Below, one piece after another: positions 62,015 through 64,000 of a stretch of 64,000 bases of DNA. The notes under the pieces are model-generated. The model made no database searches. It was not told where the DNA came from and worked only from the letters and a program-made list of their open reading frames with translations. This DNA is from Streptomyces fradiae ATCC 10745 = DSM 40063 (lineage in GTDB: Bacteria > Actinomycetota > Actinomycetes > Streptomycetales > Streptomycetaceae), in contig NZ_CP023696.1 in NCBI RefSeq assembly GCF_008704425.1, positions 2,404,501 to 2,468,500 of the forward strand, written 5' to 3'. Both the position numbers and the translations under genes were made by a program. The stretch's first letter is position 1. The number at the start of each line of letters is the position of its first letter.

Positions 62015-62054
62015 CGCCGGCGCCGCACCCCCTTCGCGGGGTGCGGCGCCGGCG
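62015..62054 (-). terminator. 17-bp perfect prfB terminator
   Basis: CGCCGGCGCCGCACCCC (62015-62031) pairs perfectly with 62038-62054 around a 6-base loop, 57 bases past the prfB stop. Confidence 0.85.
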
Positions 62055-62111
62055 GTGCGTCGTGGGCGAGCGGCGGGCGGGGGCGCGCTTCGCCGCTCGC
62101 GTCCGAGCCTC

Positions 62112-63224
62112 CTACTTCTCCTGCTCCTGCTGCTTGCGCCAGCGGATGCCCGCCTCCAGGAAGGCGTCGATCTCGCCGTCGAGGACCGCCTGCGGGTTGC
62201 CGACCTCGTGCTCCGTGCGCAGGTCCTTCACCATCTGGTACGGGTGCAGGACGTAGGAGCGCATCTGGTTGCCCCACGAGCTGCCGCCGTCGCCCTTGAG
62301 GGCGTCCATCTTGGCGCGCTCCTCCTGGCGCTGGCGCTCCAGCAGCCGGGCCTGGAGGACGCGCATCGCGGACGCCTTGTTCTGGATCTGCGACTTCTCG
62401 TTCTGGCAGGAGACGACCACGCCCGTGGGGATGTGGGTGATGCGGACGGCGGAGTCCGTGGTGTTGACGGACTGGCCGCCGGGGCCGGAGGACCGGTACA
62501 CGTCGATGCGGAGCTCGTTCTCCGGGATGTCGATGTGGTCGGTCTGCTCGACGACCGGCAGCACCTCGACGCCCGCGAAGGACGTCTGGCGGCGGCCCTG
62601 GTTGTCGAACGGGGAGATGCGGACCAGGCGGTGCGTGCCCTGCTCGACGGAGAGCGTGCCGTACGCGTACGGCGCGTGGACGACGAACGTGGTCGACTTG
62701 ATGCCGGCCTCTTCCGCGTACGACGTCTCGTAGATCTCGGTCTTGTAGTCGTGCCGCTCCGCCCAGCGCAGGTACATGCGCTGCAGGCGCTCCGCGAAGT
62801 CGGAGGCGTCGACGCCGCCGGCCTCGGCGCGGATCGTGACCAGGGCCTCGCGCTCGTCGTACTCGCCCGACAGGAGCGTGCGGACCTCCATCTCGTCCAG
62901 GGCCTTGCGGACGTCGGCCAGCTCCGCCTCGGCCTCGGCGAGGGTGTCCTGGTCGTCCTCGGCCTCGGCGAGCTCGAACAGCACCGCCAGGTCGTCGATC
63001 CGGCCGCGCAGGGACTCCGCCTTGCGCACCTCGGCCTGGAGGTGCGAAAGCCTGCTGGTGATCTTCTGCGCCGCCTCGGGGTCGTCCCACAGGGACGGCG
63101 CGGCCGCCTGCTCCTCGAGCACGGCGATGTCTGCCCTCATCTTGTCGAGGTCGAGGACCGCCTCGATGGACCCCATGGTCGAGGTGAGGGACTTCAGCTC
63201 TTCGGATACGTCGACGACTGCCAC
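62112..63224 (-). CDS. prfB: Peptide chain release factor 2
   Basis: The 370-residue factor recognises UGA/UAA stop codons. It shows the RF2 tripeptide SPF ([15 protein letters not shown]) and the GGQ loop ([16 protein letters not shown]). The frame is continuous from GTG at 63224 ([11 protein letters not shown]), so the in-frame UGA frameshift known from E. coli is absent. Upstream partner of ftsE in most Streptomyces, but here separated by a surface protein and a small membrane protein. Confidence 0.97.
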   Translation of the reverse strand: MAVVDVSEELKSLTSTMGSIEAVLDLDKMRADIAVLEEQAAAPSLWDDPEAAQKITSRLSHLQAEVRKAESLRGRIDDLAVLFELAEAEDDQDTLAEAEAELADVRKALDEMEVRTLLSGEYDEREALVTIRAEAGGVDASDFAERLQRMYLRWAERHDYKTEIYETSYAEEAGIKSTTFVVHAPYAYGTLSVEQGTHRLVRISPFDNQGRRQTSFAGVEVLPVVEQTDHIDIPENELRIDVYRSSGPGGQSVNTTDSAVRITHIPTGVVVSCQNEKSQIQNKASAMRVLQARLLERQRQEERAKMDALKGDGGSSWGNQMRSYVLHPYQMVKDLRTEHEVGNPQAVLDGEIDAFLEAGIRWRKQQEQEK

Positions 63225-63446
63225 GGGTCCAGCGTAACGGCTGGCCGCGACAGTCCCCTCCCCCGAGGGCTCCGGACCGCCGCCGGGGCCCCCTCGCGCG
63301 CCCGCCGGGGTCGTGCGGGGCGGCCCGCGCGGGCGGCCCCGCACGGGCGGGCCTCGGGGGCGTCCCCCGGCGGCTGTCCGGTGGTGCGCACCCTCGGTCG
63401 GCGTCCCCCGGCGCCTGCCGGGCCGCGCCTCCCGCGCGGTGCGGCG

Positions 63447-64000
63447 TCAGGGCTCCGGGGCGGTCTCGGGGGCCGAGCGGCGGGGGTCCTGGCGCGGGGC
63501 CTCGACCTCGTCGCCGCCCGCGGCGAACCAGCCGCCGACGCCCACCGCAGCGACCAGGGCGACACCCGCCACGGACAGCGCGAGACGGCGCCTGCGGGCG
63601 GCGGAGGGCTTGTTGCGGGCCGATCCGGGACGGCGCTGGCCCGGCGCGCGCGGGGCGCGGGCCGTGCCCAGGGGGCCGCCGGACAGCTCGTCGGGCCCCG
63701 GTACCCGCATGGAGGTGTGGGTGTCGCGGCTGGAGTCCGCGTACGAGCCGGGCACCAGCGGGACGGCGGCGCGGCGCGGGCCGTCGGGCAGCGTTCGGTA
63801 CGGGTCCTCCTCGCGCGGCTCCGGCGACGGCTCGGCGCCGGGCTCGTCCACCTCCAGGGGCGGCATGTGCGCGACGAGCGGCGCCAGCTCGTGCAGCCGG
63901 GCGGCCATCTCGGAGGCCCGCAGCCGGGACGCGGGCGCCTTGGCCAGGCACTGGACGATCAGCTGCCACAGCTCGTCGGGGATGCCGGGCAGCGGCACGA
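63447..64000 (-). CDS. Serine/threonine protein kinase, C-terminal part (truncated by window)
   Basis: The visible ~184 residues begin inside the kinase C-lobe (PGIPDELWQLIVQCLAKAPASRLRASEMAARL), the final helix I region. Next is a Pro/Asp/Gly-rich linker, one membrane helix (LALSVAGVALVAAVGVGGWFAA) and a short acidic/Pro tail outside. The catalytic residues lie beyond position 64000. The architecture fits a PknB-like transmembrane kinase with a small extracellular tail and no PASTA repeats in the visible part. Confidence 0.85.
   Translation of the reverse strand, partial: VPLPGIPDELWQLIVQCLAKAPASRLRASEMAARLHELAPLVAHMPPLEVDEPGAEPSPEPREEDPYRTLPDGPRRAAVPLVPGSYADSSRDTHTSMRVPGPDELSGGPLGTARAPRAPGQRRPGSARNKPSAARRRRLALSVAGVALVAAVGVGGWFAAGGDEVEAPRQDPRRSAPETAPEP

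Larger units (their letters stand above)
61632..62111. other. 480-bp gap: surface protein promoter and prfB terminator
   Basis: Contains a promoter candidate at 61830-61857 and the prfB terminator at 62015-62054. The remaining sequence has no gene. Confidence 0.5.

Noticed and set aside
62112..63224. Programmed frameshift in prfB
   Set aside because: The frame is uninterrupted from GTG to the end; no in-frame TGA near codon 25.

Overview
The window is very GC-rich, uses GTG as well as ATG starts, has G/C-ending codons nearly throughout, and carries SsgA-family, ftsEX, smpB/ssrA and AGCS genes in an order typical of a Streptomyces core chromosome. From memory the order resembles the SCO29xx part of S. 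coelicolor; no alignment was run. About 56 protein genes and one tmRNA are supported. Most of the large overlapping reading frames are shadows caused by high GC.

Layout. 1-8.7 kb: end of an Na+/alanine symporter, the clpS-DUF2017 pair (minus), the divergent pncB and pncA NAD-salvage genes (plus), and a large secreted M6 (immune inhibitor A type) metalloprotease. 8.8-19 kb: two tandem RDD membrane proteins, an SsgA-like sporulation regulator, a FAD-linked glycolate/lactate-type oxidase, a membrane-anchored TPR protein, 4-hydroxyphenylpyruvate dioxygenase with a divergent Lrp/AsnC regulator, a Lon-type membrane protease and an IclR regulator. 19-24.4 kb: a DEAD/DEAH helicase, a Doc/ribbon-helix-helix toxin-antitoxin pair, an MFS exporter and a VOC protein.

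24.4-32.5 kb is the accessory segment. It holds two short GntR regulators, a two-gene unknown operon, and two divergent three-gene cassettes. Each cassette encodes a small WXG-like protein, a large protein with a WXG-like N-terminus and a (putative) lipoprotein. One large protein ends in a DUF1023-type hydrolase domain, the other in a region I do not recognise. A perfect 16-bp palindrome lies in the shared promoter region. This is the best candidate for a poorly described system here.

32.6-43.3 kb: a FAD / 2Fe-2S / molybdopterin hydroxylase operon, with an extraordinary ~600-residue disordered extension on the iron-sulfur subunit and no recognisable catalytic Glu motif in the Mo subunit; a GH20 hexosaminidase; DUF3039 and YqgE; and murA, whose 3' end plus terminator is duplicated. 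43.6-49.5 kb: HU, malic enzyme, a HelD-like helicase and a CGNR protein. 49.8-52.4 kb: the nitrate pair narK-nnaR with GlnR-like inverted boxes upstream of narK. 52.6-55.8 kb: a LysR/MFS divergent pair and a small membrane protein. 55.9-64 kb: ssrA, smpB, an S41 protease, ftsX, ftsE, a sortase-type repeat protein, prfB and the end of a Ser/Thr kinase, all on the minus strand except one small zinc-ribbon membrane protein.

Many convergent gene ends are separated by perfect hairpins of 9-17 bp, listed as terminators. Several spacers contain short GC-rich tandem repeats.
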